A stretch of DNA of 64,000 nt, from positions 186,001 through 250,000 of the forward strand of contig NZ_JAAMQU010000001.1 of assembly GCF_013522925.1 (NCBI RefSeq), in the 5' to 3' direction. The notes below the pieces were generated by a model. It was given only the letters and a program-made list of their open reading frames with translations. It was not told where the DNA came from and did not search any database. The position numbers and the translations under genes are program-made. Shown here piece after piece: positions 8,148 to 16,901 of the stretch. The first letter of the stretch is position 1. Each line of letters begins with the position of its first letter. Origin of the DNA: Pseudomonas japonica. GTDB lineage: Bacteria > Pseudomonadota > Gammaproteobacteria > Pseudomonadales > Pseudomonadaceae.

Positions 8148-8561
8148 TCACTTCACCAGTGGCAGGTTGTCGGCACGCCAGCTTGAAATGCCGCCCGACA
8201 GCTTCGCGGCGGTATGGCCGCTCTTCAGAAGATCCCGGCATACCGTGCCAGCGTGCTGGCCCATGGCGTCCACGATGATCAGGGTTTTGCCCTTGTGCTT
8301 GTCCAGCTCGGCGGCACGCGCTACGAGCTTGTCCTGGGGAATGTTCAGCGCATCGACGATATGGCCGGCGGCAAAATCCTTCTTGGCGCGGATGTCGATC
8401 ACCACGCCCTTGTCGGCGTTTACCAGGGCGGTCAACTCGCGCGGGCTGAGGCTACGGCCGCCACGGCTGGTTTCAAGTACCAGCAGCAATGCGAGAAGAA
8501 TCAGGAAAAGACCGACGAGCAGGTAGTGATTGGTGGCGAATTCCAGCAAGTGAGCGACCAT
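8148..8561 (-). CDS. membrane-anchored rhodanese-like protein (YibN type)
   Basis: 137 residues from the chosen ATG. One N-terminal membrane span (about 12-31, HYLLVGLFLILLALLLVLE) then a rhodanese fold: VIDIRAKKDFAAGHIVDALNIPQD and KLSGGISSWRADNLPLVK. The usual catalytic-loop Cys is absent (the loop reads IIVDAMGQHAG), so normal sulfurtransferase activity is unlikely; E. coli YibN also lacks it. The open frame extends to 8621, but MVAHLLEF is preferred because it starts at the membrane segment and has a GGAAG-like ribosome site. Genomic association with secB suggests a role near the membrane, still inferred. Confidence 0.82.
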   Translation of the reverse strand: MVAHLLEFATNHYLLVGLFLILLALLLVLETSRGGRSLSPRELTALVNADKGVVIDIRAKKDFAAGHIVDALNIPQDKLVARAAELDKHKGKTLIIVDAMGQHAGTVCRDLLKSGHTAAKLSGGISSWRADNLPLVK

Positions 8562-8753
8562 CGACAGCTTCCAGAGCATGAAAAATGGCGGCCAGTATAC
8601 ACAGCGGCCGGGCACGGCCAAAGCCCACCGGGCGCCTGTTTCACGGAACCGGAGCGGGGCTTGGGGGTCTGTGGATCACGCTCTGGTACGCAAGCCGGGG
8701 TGAATTGCCCTAAGATAGCTTTCCTTATCCTCTGACAGCCGCGAGTGGGAACC

Positions 8754-10289
8754 ATGACAGCCACGCCGAAACCTCTGGTCTTGATCATCCTGGACGGATT
8801 CGGGCATAGCGATACCCATGAATACAACGCCGTCTGGTCCGCTAAAAAGCCGAATCTCGACAAGTTGTTGCAAAACCATGCCCATGGCCTGATTTCCGGC
8901 TCTGGCATGGACGTGGGTTTGCCCGACGGCCAGATGGGCAACTCCGAAGTGGGCCACATGAACCTCGGCGCCGGCCGGGTGGTGTATCAGGATTTCACTC
9001 GCGTAACCAAGGCTATCCGCGATGGTGAGTTCTTCGAGAACCCCACCATTTGCGCGGCCGTCGACAAGGCGGTAGGCGCAGGCAAGGCCGTGCATGTAAT
9101 GGGCCTGCTGTCCGACGGCGGCGTGCACAGCCATCAGGACCACATCGTGGCAATGGTTGAACTGGCCGCCCGCCGTGGCGCCGAGCGTATCTACCTGCAC
9201 GCCTTCCTCGATGGCCGCGACACGCCACCCAAAAGCGCGCAAAGCTCGCTGCAGCTGATGGAAAGCACCTTCGCCCGCCTGGGCAAGGGCCGCTTCGCCA
9301 GCCTGATCGGCCGCTACTTCGCCATGGACCGCGACAACCGCTGGGACCGCGTAAGCGCTGCCTACAACCTGATCGTGGACGCCACTGCCGAATATCACGC
9401 CGCTACCGCCTCCGAAGGGCTGGACGCCGCGTATGCCCGCGGCGAGAGCGATGAGTTCGTGAAGGCCACCACCGTGGGCGAACCGGTGAAGGTCGAAGAC
9501 GGCGACGCCGTGGTCTTCATGAACTTCCGCGCCGACCGTGCCCGCGAGCTGTCACGGGTATTCGTTGAAGACAACTTCGCCGACTTCGAACGCAAGCGCC
9601 AGCCCAAGCTGGCTGGCTATGTAGGCCTCACCCAATATTCGGCGAAGATCCCCGCGCCGGCGGCCTTCGGCGCCAGCAGCCTGAAGAACGTACTGGGCGA
9701 ATACCTGGCCAACAACGGCAAAACCCAGCTGCGCATCGCCGAGACCGAGAAGTACGCCCACGTTACCTTCTTCTTCTCTGGTGGCCGCGAAGAGCCCTTC
9801 CCCGGTGAAGAGCGCATCCTGATCCCGTCGCCCAAGGTCGCCACCTACGACCTGCAGCCGGAAATGAGCGCGCCGGAAGTGACCGACAAGATCGTCGACG
9901 CCATCGAGAACCAGCGCTACGACGTGATCGTGGTGAACTACGCCAACGGCGACATGGTGGGCCACAGCGGCATCTTCGACGCAGCCGTGAAAGCGGTCGA
10001 GTGCCTGGATACCTGCGTGGGCCGCATCGCCGCCGCGCTGGAGAAAGTGGGCGGCGAAGCGCTGATCACCGCCGACCACGGTAACGTGGAGCAGATGGAA
10101 GACGAATCCACCGGCCAAGCGCACACCGCGCATACCACCGAGCCGGTGCCGTTCATCTACGTGGGCCAGCGCCCATTGAAAGTGCGCGAAGGCGGAGTGC
10201 TTGCCGATGTGGCGCCCACCATGCTGCAACTGCTGGGCATGGAAAAGCCCGAAGAAATGACGGGCCACTCCATTCTGGTCGACGCCTGA
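8754..10289 (+). CDS. gpmI: 2,3-bisphosphoglycerate-independent phosphoglycerate mutase
   Basis: GpmI, 511 residues, interconverts 3- and 2-phosphoglycerate in glycolysis and gluconeogenesis using two metal ions. Alkaline-phosphatase-fold motifs: LIILDGFG with metal ligand Asp14, [16 protein letters not shown] with the phosphorylated Ser64, [26 protein letters not shown], and the C-terminal metal cluster NGDMVGHSG and ITADHGN. A GTG at 8745 is also in frame, but the ATG at 8754 is favoured because it follows GTGGGA by a usual spacing and yields the family N terminus ([15 protein letters not shown]). Confidence 0.97.
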   Translation: MTATPKPLVLIILDGFGHSDTHEYNAVWSAKKPNLDKLLQNHAHGLISGSGMDVGLPDGQMGNSEVGHMNLGAGRVVYQDFTRVTKAIRDGEFFENPTICAAVDKAVGAGKAVHVMGLLSDGGVHSHQDHIVAMVELAARRGAERIYLHAFLDGRDTPPKSAQSSLQLMESTFARLGKGRFASLIGRYFAMDRDNRWDRVSAAYNLIVDATAEYHAATASEGLDAAYARGESDEFVKATTVGEPVKVEDGDAVVFMNFRADRARELSRVFVEDNFADFERKRQPKLAGYVGLTQYSAKIPAPAAFGASSLKNVLGEYLANNGKTQLRIAETEKYAHVTFFFSGGREEPFPGEERILIPSPKVATYDLQPEMSAPEVTDKIVDAIENQRYDVIVVNYANGDMVGHSGIFDAAVKAVECLDTCVGRIAAALEKVGGEALITADHGNVEQMEDESTGQAHTAHTTEPVPFIYVGQRPLKVREGGVLADVAPTMLQLLGMEKPEEMTGHSILVDA

Positions 10290-10300
10290 TCATCAAGGAC

Positions 10301-10324
10301 AGGGCGTGCATGGCGCGCCCTTTT
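10301..10324 (+). terminator. terminator after gpmI
   Basis: AGGGCG / CGCCCT stem with a nine-base loop and TTTT, about a dozen bases past the gpmI stop. Confidence 0.65.
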
Positions 10325-10383
10325 GATTGCCGATGCCGCCGGGCATACTAGGCCCACTTTCTATTCCGGTAACGACCCACTCG

Positions 10384-11652
10384 ATGCTTCGCGCCCTCGC
10401 CTTCCTCGCCCTCGCGGCCATGACGCTTCCGGTTTTCGCCGATGATCGCGCTCAAACCCAGCAGCAGATTGAAGCCACCCGGCAAGATATCAATGAGCTG
10501 AAGAAGGTACTCGGCCAGTTGCAGCAGGAAAGGGCCGACGTGCAGAAGGACCTGCGGGGTACCGAAACACAGATGGGCACGCTGCAAAAGCAGGTGGATG
10601 CCCTGCAGGAACAGCTGAAGAAGACCGAAACCGAGCTGCAGCGGCTCGAGACAGAGAAAAAAAAACTTCAAAGTTCGCGCACTGAACAACAAAAGTTGAT
10701 CGGCATTCAGGCGCGGGCAGCGTACCAAAGCGGCCGGCAGGAATACCTCAAGCTGTTGCTCAACCAGCAGAACCCCGAGAAGTTTGCCCGTACCCTCACC
10801 TATTACGATTACCTGAGCAAGGCGCGGCTGGACCAGCTGAAGGCGTTCAACGAAACCCTGCGCCAGCTTGCGGACGTTGAAAAGAATATCCAGATGCAAC
10901 AGGCGCAGTTGTTGGTGCAGCAGGGCACGCTGGATGAACAGCGCTCCCAGCTGGAGCAGGTGCGCAAGGAGCGTCAGGTGGCCCTGGCCAAACTGAACGA
11001 CGATTACCAGGCCCGGGACCAGAAGCTGCAACGGCGGCAGCAGGACCAGGCCGACCTGCAAAAGGTACTGGCAACCATCGAGGAAACCCTGGCACGCCAG
11101 GCGCGTGAGGCCGAAGAGGCCCGGCGCAAGGCGTTGCTGGCACAGCAGGAAGAAGAACGCCGGCAACGCGAAGCGGCGGCCGCGAGCAACACGCCACCCC
11201 CGCCGCGAAAGGCGGCCCCGGAAGTGCGTGTAAGTACCGGCGAAACCTTCGGAGGCGCTTTCGGCTCAGCCCGGGGAAAACTTCCATGGCCGGTCGATGG
11301 TCGACTATTGGCGCGCTTCGGTGACACACGCGGGGATGAGCGCACGCGTTGGGACGGTGTAATGATCGGCGCAGCCGCCGGTACCGCCGTACGCGCGGTG
11401 CATGGGGGCCGGGTGGTATTCGCCGACTGGTTGCGCGGCGCGGGGCTTCTGGTCATTCTGGACCACGGAGACGGTTATCTCAGCCTGTATGGCCATAACC
11501 AGACGCTACTCAAAAGTGCGGGAGATGTAGTCAAGGCTGGTGAGGCGATTTCAACGGTCGGCACCAGCGGTGGGCAGGACACACCAGCATTGTATTTCGC
11601 CATTCGACAGCAGGGCCGGGCAACCGACCCCGCACAGTGGTGCCGCGGCTGA
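10384..11652 (+). CDS. envC: EnvC-like murein hydrolase activator (degenerate LytM domain)
   Basis: 422 residues, periplasmic. Signal peptide (MLRALAFLALAAMTLPVFA), a long coiled coil (about 22-265, repeated E/Q/L/K heptads), then a C-terminal M23/LytM domain (about 310-420). The zinc-ligand positions are lost (RWDGVMIG for HxxxD, LYFAIR for HxH), as in activators such as EnvC that stimulate AmiA/AmiB amidases at the septum rather than cut peptidoglycan themselves. The start at 10384 begins the signal peptide. The neighbouring ctpA and deacetylase genes follow in close order, the usual envelope cluster of Pseudomonas. Confidence 0.9.
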   Translation: MLRALAFLALAAMTLPVFADDRAQTQQQIEATRQDINELKKVLGQLQQERADVQKDLRGTETQMGTLQKQVDALQEQLKKTETELQRLETEKKKLQSSRTEQQKLIGIQARAAYQSGRQEYLKLLLNQQNPEKFARTLTYYDYLSKARLDQLKAFNETLRQLADVEKNIQMQQAQLLVQQGTLDEQRSQLEQVRKERQVALAKLNDDYQARDQKLQRRQQDQADLQKVLATIEETLARQAREAEEARRKALLAQQEEERRQREAAAASNTPPPPRKAAPEVRVSTGETFGGAFGSARGKLPWPVDGRLLARFGDTRGDERTRWDGVMIGAAAGTAVRAVHGGRVVFADWLRGAGLLVILDHGDGYLSLYGHNQTLLKSAGDVVKAGEAISTVGTSGGQDTPALYFAIRQQGRATDPAQWCRG

Positions 11653-11689
11653 CGCGGTACCGGTCAAACAGGATCAGGAGTTGTTCGAC

Positions 11690-13012
11690 ATGCTGCATTC
11701 CTCCCGCCTTTCCATGCTGGCCCTCGCTCTGATGATGGCCGCGCCCCTGGCGAACGCCGCTGATCCCACGCCGGCGCCCGCGGCGTCTCCGGTTACCGCG
11801 CCGGCCCCGGGCAAGGCGCCGCTGCCGCTGGACGAACTGCGCACCTTCGCCGAGGTGATGGACCGTATCAAGGCTGCGTATGTGGAGCCGGTGGACGACA
11901 AGACCCTGCTGGAAAACGCCATCAAGGGCATGTTGAGCAACCTGGACCCACACTCCGCCTACCTGGGCCCCGAGGATTTCGCCGAGCTGCAGGAAAGCAC
12001 CAGCGGTGAGTTCGGCGGCCTGGGCATCGAAGTGGGCGTGGAAGACAACTTCATCAAGGTGGTGTCGCCCATCGACGATACCCCCGCCAGCCGCGCCGGC
12101 ATCGAAGCGGGCGACCTGATCGTGAAGATCAACGGCCAACCCACTCGTGGCCAGACCATGACCGAAGCCGTGGACAAAATGCGTGGCAAGGTGGGTGAGA
12201 AAATCACGCTTACCCTGGTGCGTGACGGCGGCAACCCGTTCGACGTAACCCTTGCCCGCGCCATCATCCAGGTGAAGAGCGTGAAGGCCCAGCTGTTGGA
12301 AGACGGCTACGGTTACATCCGTATTACCCAGTTCCAGGTGAAGACAGGCGAAGAAGTAGGCAAGGCGCTCGCCAAGCTGCGCAAGGACAACGGCAAGAAG
12401 CTCAATGGCTTGATCCTCGACCTGCGCAACAACCCCGGTGGTGTGTTGCAAGCAGCGGTGGAAGTGGCAGACCACTTCCTTACCCACGGCCTGATCGTGT
12501 ACACCAAAGGCCGCATCGCCAACTCCGAGCTGCGCTTTAATGCCGACCCTGCAGACGCCAGCGAAGGCGCGCCGCTGGTAGTGCTGATCAACGGCGGCAG
12601 CGCGTCAGCTTCCGAGATCGTGGCCGGCGCCTTGCAAGACCAGAAGCGCGGCGTGCTCATGGGCACCGACAGCTTCGGCAAGGGCTCGGTGCAAACCGTG
12701 CTGCCGCTGAACAACGACCGGGCATTGAAGCTGACCACTGCCCTGTACTTCACGCCCAACGGGCGCTCCATTCAAGCCCAGGGGATCATCCCCGACGTGG
12801 AAGTACGCCGGGCGAAGATCACCCGCGAACAGGATCAGGAAACCTTCAAGGAAGCCGACCTGCAGGGCCACCTGGGTAATGGCAATGGTGGTGCCGACCG
12901 GCCTACGGGCAGCAGCGCGGCGGACAAGAAGGCGCGCCCGCAGGATGACGACTTCCAGCTCAGCCAGGCGCTGAACCTGCTCAAGGGCCTGAAGGTTACC
13001 CGCGGCAACTGA
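11690..13012 (+). CDS. ctpA: carboxy-terminal processing protease (S41 family)
   Basis: 440-residue periplasmic serine protease. Signal peptide to about residue 24 (LANAADP), a PDZ domain (about 90-175, FGGLGIEVGVEDNF...DDTPASRAGI), and the S41 catalytic region: GGSASASEIVAGAL with Ser306 and DSFGKGSVQ with Lys331, the Ser/Lys dyad 25 residues apart. The ATG at 11690 follows CAGGAG and starts the signal peptide; the frame is open upstream but overlaps envC. In P. aeruginosa CtpA works with the lipoprotein LbcA to degrade peptidoglycan cross-link hydrolases; I infer the same role here. Confidence 0.93.
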   Translation: MLHSSRLSMLALALMMAAPLANAADPTPAPAASPVTAPAPGKAPLPLDELRTFAEVMDRIKAAYVEPVDDKTLLENAIKGMLSNLDPHSAYLGPEDFAELQESTSGEFGGLGIEVGVEDNFIKVVSPIDDTPASRAGIEAGDLIVKINGQPTRGQTMTEAVDKMRGKVGEKITLTLVRDGGNPFDVTLARAIIQVKSVKAQLLEDGYGYIRITQFQVKTGEEVGKALAKLRKDNGKKLNGLILDLRNNPGGVLQAAVEVADHFLTHGLIVYTKGRIANSELRFNADPADASEGAPLVVLINGGSASASEIVAGALQDQKRGVLMGTDSFGKGSVQTVLPLNNDRALKLTTALYFTPNGRSIQAQGIIPDVEVRRAKITREQDQETFKEADLQGHLGNGNGGADRPTGSSAADKKARPQDDDFQLSQALNLLKGLKVTRGN

Positions 13013-13016
13013 AGCC

Positions 13017-13757
13017 ATGCGAACGTGGTTGCTGGCCTGCCTGCTCACTTTTTTGGGGGCAGGCGTGGCCACGGCGAGTGAAGCGCCTGCCTACCTCAGC
13101 CTGATCATCGATGACCTTGGGCAGAATGTGGCCCGGGATGCCCGGGCCCTGGCGCTTCCCGGCCCGATAACCCTGGCTGTGATGCCCGATACCCCGCATG
13201 CCGCAACGTTCGCCCGCGAAGCTTACAAGGCAGGCAAAACGGTAATTGTGCATATGCCCATGGACCCGGCGGGCGGCCCGTTCGCCTGGCAACCCGGCAT
13301 GCCGGATGATGAGCTGCGCGAGCGCCTGGTCGCGGCATTCAAGGCCGTACCCTTCGCCGCCGGCCTGAATAATCACGAAGGCAGCCGAATGACGGCGCAA
13401 CCGGGCGCCATGGCGTTGCTGGCCAGCGAGCTGCAGCAACGGCGTTTGTTTCTGGTAGACAGCCGCACCAGCGCCGCGACCCAGGCAGCCGCACAGGCAC
13501 AGGCCATTGGGCTGGCGAGCGTATCCCGGGATGTTTTTCTGGATGATGAGCGTACGCCGCAAGCCATCGCGGCGCAGCTGGACAAGGCGGTAGCGCTGGC
13601 CCGTAAGCAAGGCTCAGCGGTGGTGATCGGCCATCCCTACCCAGAAACGCTCACCCTGCTGGAGCAAGCGTTACCGGGCCTGAAGGCGCGGGGAGTAGAG
13701 TTGATCAGTATCCGCCAGATGATTGCCCATAGGGGCAACCAGCCACGTCACCTGTAG
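13017..13757 (+). CDS. divergent polysaccharide deacetylase (YibQ/DUF610 family)
   Basis: 246 residues with signal peptide (MRTWLLACLLTFLGAGVATA). The NodB-like fold is indicated by LSLIIDDLGQN (metal-binding Asp pair), VIVHMPMDP, GLNNHEGSRMT and FLVDSRTS. It starts four bases after the ctpA stop, so translation is probably coupled to envC-ctpA, which points to work on peptidoglycan or another envelope glycan. Substrate unknown. Confidence 0.88.
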   Translation: MRTWLLACLLTFLGAGVATASEAPAYLSLIIDDLGQNVARDARALALPGPITLAVMPDTPHAATFAREAYKAGKTVIVHMPMDPAGGPFAWQPGMPDDELRERLVAAFKAVPFAAGLNNHEGSRMTAQPGAMALLASELQQRRLFLVDSRTSAATQAAAQAQAIGLASVSRDVFLDDERTPQAIAAQLDKAVALARKQGSAVVIGHPYPETLTLLEQALPGLKARGVELISIRQMIAHRGNQPRHL

Positions 13758-13785
13758 GTGCCCGCTTCCAACATGGCGTAAACGG

Positions 13786-14556
13786 TTAACGAACGCAGAT
13801 ACCCTGCGCTGCCATGAACGCCTTGGCCTCGGGCACGGTGTATTCGCCGAAGTGGAAAATACTCGCCGCCAGCACAGCGCTGGCGTGGCCCTGGGTGATG
13901 CCATCTGCCAGGTGCTGCAGGTTACCCACGCCACCACTGGCAATCACAGGGATTCCCAGCGCATCGCTGATCGCCCGGGTAACGCCCAGGTCGAAGCCGT
14001 TTTTCATGCCGTCCTGGTCCATGCTGGTGAGCAGAATTTCGCCCGCGCCCAGCCCTTCCATCTTCTGCGCCCACTCGACCGCATCGAGCCCGGTAGGCTT
14101 GCGGCCGCCATGGGTGAAGATCTCCCAGCGAGGCTCTTCGCCAGGCCCGGAAACCTTCTTGGCGTCGATGGCCACCACAATGCACTGTGACCCGAACCGC
14201 GCAGCGGCTTCGCCCACGAACTCCGGATTGAACACTGCGGCGGTGTTGATGGACACCTTGTCCGCCCCGGCATTGAGCAGGTTACGAATATCCTGCACCG
14301 TGCGAACGCCGCCGCCCACGGTCAGCGGGATAAACACCTGGCTCGCCATGCGCTCGACGGTGTGCAATGTGGTATCGCGGCCGTCTACGCTGGCGGTGAT
14401 GTCCAGGAAAGTGATTTCGTCCGCGCCTTGCTCATCGTAGCGGCGAGCGATTTCCACCGGGTCCCCGGCATCGCGGATGTTCTCGAATTTCACGCCCTTG
14501 ACCACGCGGCCGTTGTCCACGTCCAGGCAGGGGATGATGCGTTTTGCCAGGGCCAT
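13786..14556 (-). CDS. hisF: imidazole glycerol phosphate synthase, cyclase subunit
   Basis: HisF, 256 residues, (beta/alpha)8 barrel; with HisH it forms IGP and AICAR in histidine synthesis. Seen: [21 protein letters not shown] with catalytic Asp11, [23 protein letters not shown], the second catalytic Asp in [13 protein letters not shown], and PVIASGGVG. The frame is open up to 14604, but [12 protein letters not shown] is the family start. Last of hisB-hisH-hisA-hisF on this strand; a repeat-bearing spacer separates it from hisA. Confidence 0.97.
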   Translation of the reverse strand: MALAKRIIPCLDVDNGRVVKGVKFENIRDAGDPVEIARRYDEQGADEITFLDITASVDGRDTTLHTVERMASQVFIPLTVGGGVRTVQDIRNLLNAGADKVSINTAAVFNPEFVGEAAARFGSQCIVVAIDAKKVSGPGEEPRWEIFTHGGRKPTGLDAVEWAQKMEGLGAGEILLTSMDQDGMKNGFDLGVTRAISDALGIPVIASGGVGNLQHLADGITQGHASAVLAASIFHFGEYTVPEAKAFMAAQGICVR

Positions 14557-14588
14557 CAGGGCCTCCTTCTTCGGCAGCTTCACGCTTG

Positions 14589-14671
14589 GAGCTTCAAGCC
14601 TCAAGCTCCAAGCGGTAAGTAACAGCGGATCGCGTACTGCTTTTTTCTTGTAGCTTGCCGCTTACAGCTTG
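14589..14671. repeat. AGCTTGTAGC-type inverted repeat in the hisA-hisF spacer
   Basis: An inverted pair built from AGCTT/CAAGC words. Its right arm (14647-14671) is identical over 25 bases to 15487-15511 beside hisH. The arm overlaps the last codons and stop of hisA. Dispersed extragenic repeats of this kind are common in Pseudomonas. Confidence 0.75.
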
Positions 14672-15408
14672 CCACTCACGAACTGGTCGCAGAAGGCTTG
14701 AGCTTCGGCCACATCCAGCGTGCCTTCGTAGATGGCGCGGCCGGTGATGGCGCCGATGATGCCAGGGGCATTTGCGTTCAGCAGGGCCTTGATGTCGCCC
14801 AGGTTATGGATGCCGCCCGAAGCGATTACCGGGATACGGGTGGCTTCGGCCAGCGCGGCGGTGAAGGGCACGTTGCAGCCCTGCATCATTCCGTCCTTGG
14901 CGATGTCGGTGTACACAATGGCCGACACGCCGTCGGCTTCGAAGCGCTTGGCCAGGTCGATCACCTGCACCGTGCTCACTTCAGCCCAACCGTCGGTAGC
15001 GACGAAACCGTCTTTTGCGTCCAGGCCCACGATCACTTTGCCCGGGAACGCCTTGCAGGCTTCAGCCACGAACTCGGGCTGCTTCACGGCCTTGGTGCCA
15101 ATGATCACGTAGCTCACGCCGGCCTTCACGTAGTGCTCGATGGTTTCGAGCGAACGGATGCCGCCGCCGATCTGGATCGGCAGCTTGGGGTAGCGTTTGG
15201 CGATCGCGGTAACGACTTCGCCATTGACCGGCTGGCCTTCGAACGCGCCGTTGAGGTCTACCAGGTGCAGCCGGCGGCAGCCGCCGTCCACCCACTTGGC
15301 AGCCATGCTCACCGGATCGTCGGAGAACACGGTGGAGTCTTCCATACGGCCCTGGCGCAGGCGCACGCAAGCGCCGTCCTTCAGGTCAATAGCGGGGATG
15401 ATCAACAT
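14662..15408 (-). CDS. hisA: phosphoribosylformimino-5-aminoimidazole carboxamide ribotide isomerase
   Basis: HisA, 248 residues, half-barrel homologue of HisF that performs the Amadori rearrangement of ProFAR. Seen: [12 protein letters not shown] with catalytic Asp8, [31 protein letters not shown], the second catalytic Asp in [13 protein letters not shown], and [10 protein letters not shown]. The stop codon lies within a 25-base dispersed repeat, so the last few residues (FVSGKL) are partly repeat-encoded. Confidence 0.97.
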   Translation of the reverse strand: MLIIPAIDLKDGACVRLRQGRMEDSTVFSDDPVSMAAKWVDGGCRRLHLVDLNGAFEGQPVNGEVVTAIAKRYPKLPIQIGGGIRSLETIEHYVKAGVSYVIIGTKAVKQPEFVAEACKAFPGKVIVGLDAKDGFVATDGWAEVSTVQVIDLAKRFEADGVSAIVYTDIAKDGMMQGCNVPFTAALAEATRIPVIASGGIHNLGDIKALLNANAPGIIGAITGRAIYEGTLDVAEAQAFCDQFVSGKL

Positions 15409-15427
15409 TCTTCAATCCTTCGGATTA

Positions 15428-15511
15428 GCTTCAAGCTGTAAGCCATAAGCCGCAAGCCAAAGCAATCCGCGGTGCGCCCGCTTTAGCTTGTAGCTTGCCG
15501 CTTACAGCTTG
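15428..15511. repeat. AGCTTGTAGC-type inverted repeat in the hisH-hisA spacer
   Basis: Left arm at about 15428-15463 (CTTCAAGCTGTAAGCC...) and right arm 15480-15511 are reverse complements with a few changes; the right arm repeats 14647-14671 exactly over 25 bases. It would form a long hairpin in the his mRNA. Confidence 0.75.
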
Positions 15512-15522
15512 TAACTGAGGGT

Positions 15523-16161
15523 CTACCAGCGCCCATCCCAGGCGGCGAAGTTCTGCAGCAACTGCAGGCCGTGGGTGTGGCTTTTTTCAGGGTGGAACTG
15601 CACGGCAAAGCGCGAGCCTTCAGCCAGGGCAGCGGCGAAATCCTTGCCGTAGTGGCCGCGGCCAACCACTTGCGAAGGCTTGCCAGCCTCGATGTAATAG
15701 CTGTGCACGAAGTAGAAACGCGCGCGGTCCGGGATGCTATGCCACAGCGGATGGTCCACCGGCATGCTGATTTCGTTCCAGCCCATGTGGGGCACCTTGA
15801 GGTGCTCGCCGTCTTCGTGCAGGTTTTTGCCGAAGAAACGCACCTGGCCAGGGAACACGCCGATGCAGTCCACGCCGTCGTTCTCTTCGCTGCGCTCCAT
15901 CAGTGCCTGCATGCCGACGCAGATGCCGAGGAATGGCCGGTCCTTGCTCACTTCCTGTACCAGCGCGTCGAAGCCCAACCGGCGGATTTCAGCCATGCAA
16001 TCGCGGATCGCACCAACGCCGGGGAACACTACCCGGTCCGCCTCGCGAATCACTGCCGCATCACTGGTTACCAGCACCTTGCCGGCGCCCACGTGCTCCA
16101 GGGCCTTGGCCACCGAGTGCAGGTTGCCCATGCCGTAGTCGATCACCGCTACCGTTTGCAT
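15523..16161 (-). CDS. hisH: imidazole glycerol phosphate synthase, glutaminase subunit
   Basis: HisH, 212 residues, class I amidotransferase giving ammonia to HisF. Seen: [20 protein letters not shown], oxyanion segment FPGVGA, nucleophile Cys81 in [11 protein letters not shown], and the His/Glu pair in VQFHPEKS. The ATG shares one base with the hisB stop (TGATG), showing coupling. It is followed by the AGCTT-type repeat and hisA. Confidence 0.97.
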   Translation of the reverse strand: MQTVAVIDYGMGNLHSVAKALEHVGAGKVLVTSDAAVIREADRVVFPGVGAIRDCMAEIRRLGFDALVQEVSKDRPFLGICVGMQALMERSEENDGVDCIGVFPGQVRFFGKNLHEDGEHLKVPHMGWNEISMPVDHPLWHSIPDRARFYFVHSYYIEAGKPSQVVGRGHYGKDFAAALAEGSRFAVQFHPEKSHTHGLQLLQNFAAWDGRW

Positions 16162-16754
16162 CAGAGTACGCCCTTGGTGGAAGGCATTTGCCCAGCCATC
16201 CGATCGTCCACTTCCACGGCCATGCGCAGCGCGCGGCCGAACGCCTTGAACACGGTTTCGATCTGATGGTGAGTGTTCACGCCGCGCAGGTTATCGATGT
16301 GCAGGGTGACCTGGGCGTGGTTGACGAAGCCTTGGAAGAACTCCTGGAACAGGTCTACGTCGAACCGGCCGACCACCGCCCGGGTGTAGGGCACGTGCAT
16401 CTGCAGGCCGGGGCGGCCGGAAAAGTCGATCACCACCCGCGACAGGGCTTCGTCCAGCGGGACGTAGGCATGGCCATAGCGGCGGATACCTTTTTTGTCA
16501 CCTACCGCGCGCGCGAACGCCTGGCCAAGGGTAATGCCCACATCCTCGACGGTGTGATGGTCGTCGATAGCCAGGTCTCCCTTGCATTCGATGTCCAGGT
16601 CGATCAGCCCATGGCGGGCGATCTGGTCGAGCATATGCTCGAGAAAAGGCACACCGATATCGAACCGGGCCTTGCCGGTGCCATCCAGGTTGATCGAGGC
16701 TTTGATCTGGGTTTCCAGGGTGTTGCGCTCGACGAACGCCTTACGTTCGGCCAT
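16161..16754 (-). CDS. hisB: imidazoleglycerol-phosphate dehydratase
   Basis: HisB, 197 residues, monofunctional dehydratase (no histidinol-phosphatase domain, as usual outside enterics). Manganese-binding motifs: [62 protein letters not shown] and [19 protein letters not shown]. Start at 16754 ([15 protein letters not shown]) is preferred over 16772 since GGAG lies six bases before it. First gene of the his block on this strand. Confidence 0.97.
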   Translation of the reverse strand: MAERKAFVERNTLETQIKASINLDGTGKARFDIGVPFLEHMLDQIARHGLIDLDIECKGDLAIDDHHTVEDVGITLGQAFARAVGDKKGIRRYGHAYVPLDEALSRVVIDFSGRPGLQMHVPYTRAVVGRFDVDLFQEFFQGFVNHAQVTLHIDNLRGVNTHHQIETVFKAFGRALRMAVEVDDRMAGQMPSTKGVL

Positions 16755-16794
16755 CACCAACTCCGCAAACAATCATTCAGCGAAAAAGGGGCAC

Positions 16795-16800
16795 ATTATA
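16795..16800 (-). promoter_or_regulatory. -10 element of the his operon
   Basis: On the minus strand TATAAT lies about 40 bases before the hisB ATG. No strong -35 hexamer is seen at 16-18 bases. Confidence 0.5.
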
Positions 16801-16845
16801 GGCGCAGATGGGCGGCAGCATGAAGCGATCAGCGACGAAGATACG

Positions 16846-16882
16846 AAAAACCCCGCCCGGCCAGTGCGGCGGGGCGGGGTTT
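16846..16882 (-). terminator. terminator of the MFS gene
   Basis: ACCCCGCCC / GGGCGGGGT stem with A/T runs on both flanks, just 20 bases beyond the MFS stop codon on the minus strand. Confidence 0.8.
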
Positions 16883-16901
16883 GAGTGTTACCGAACCGCT
16901 A

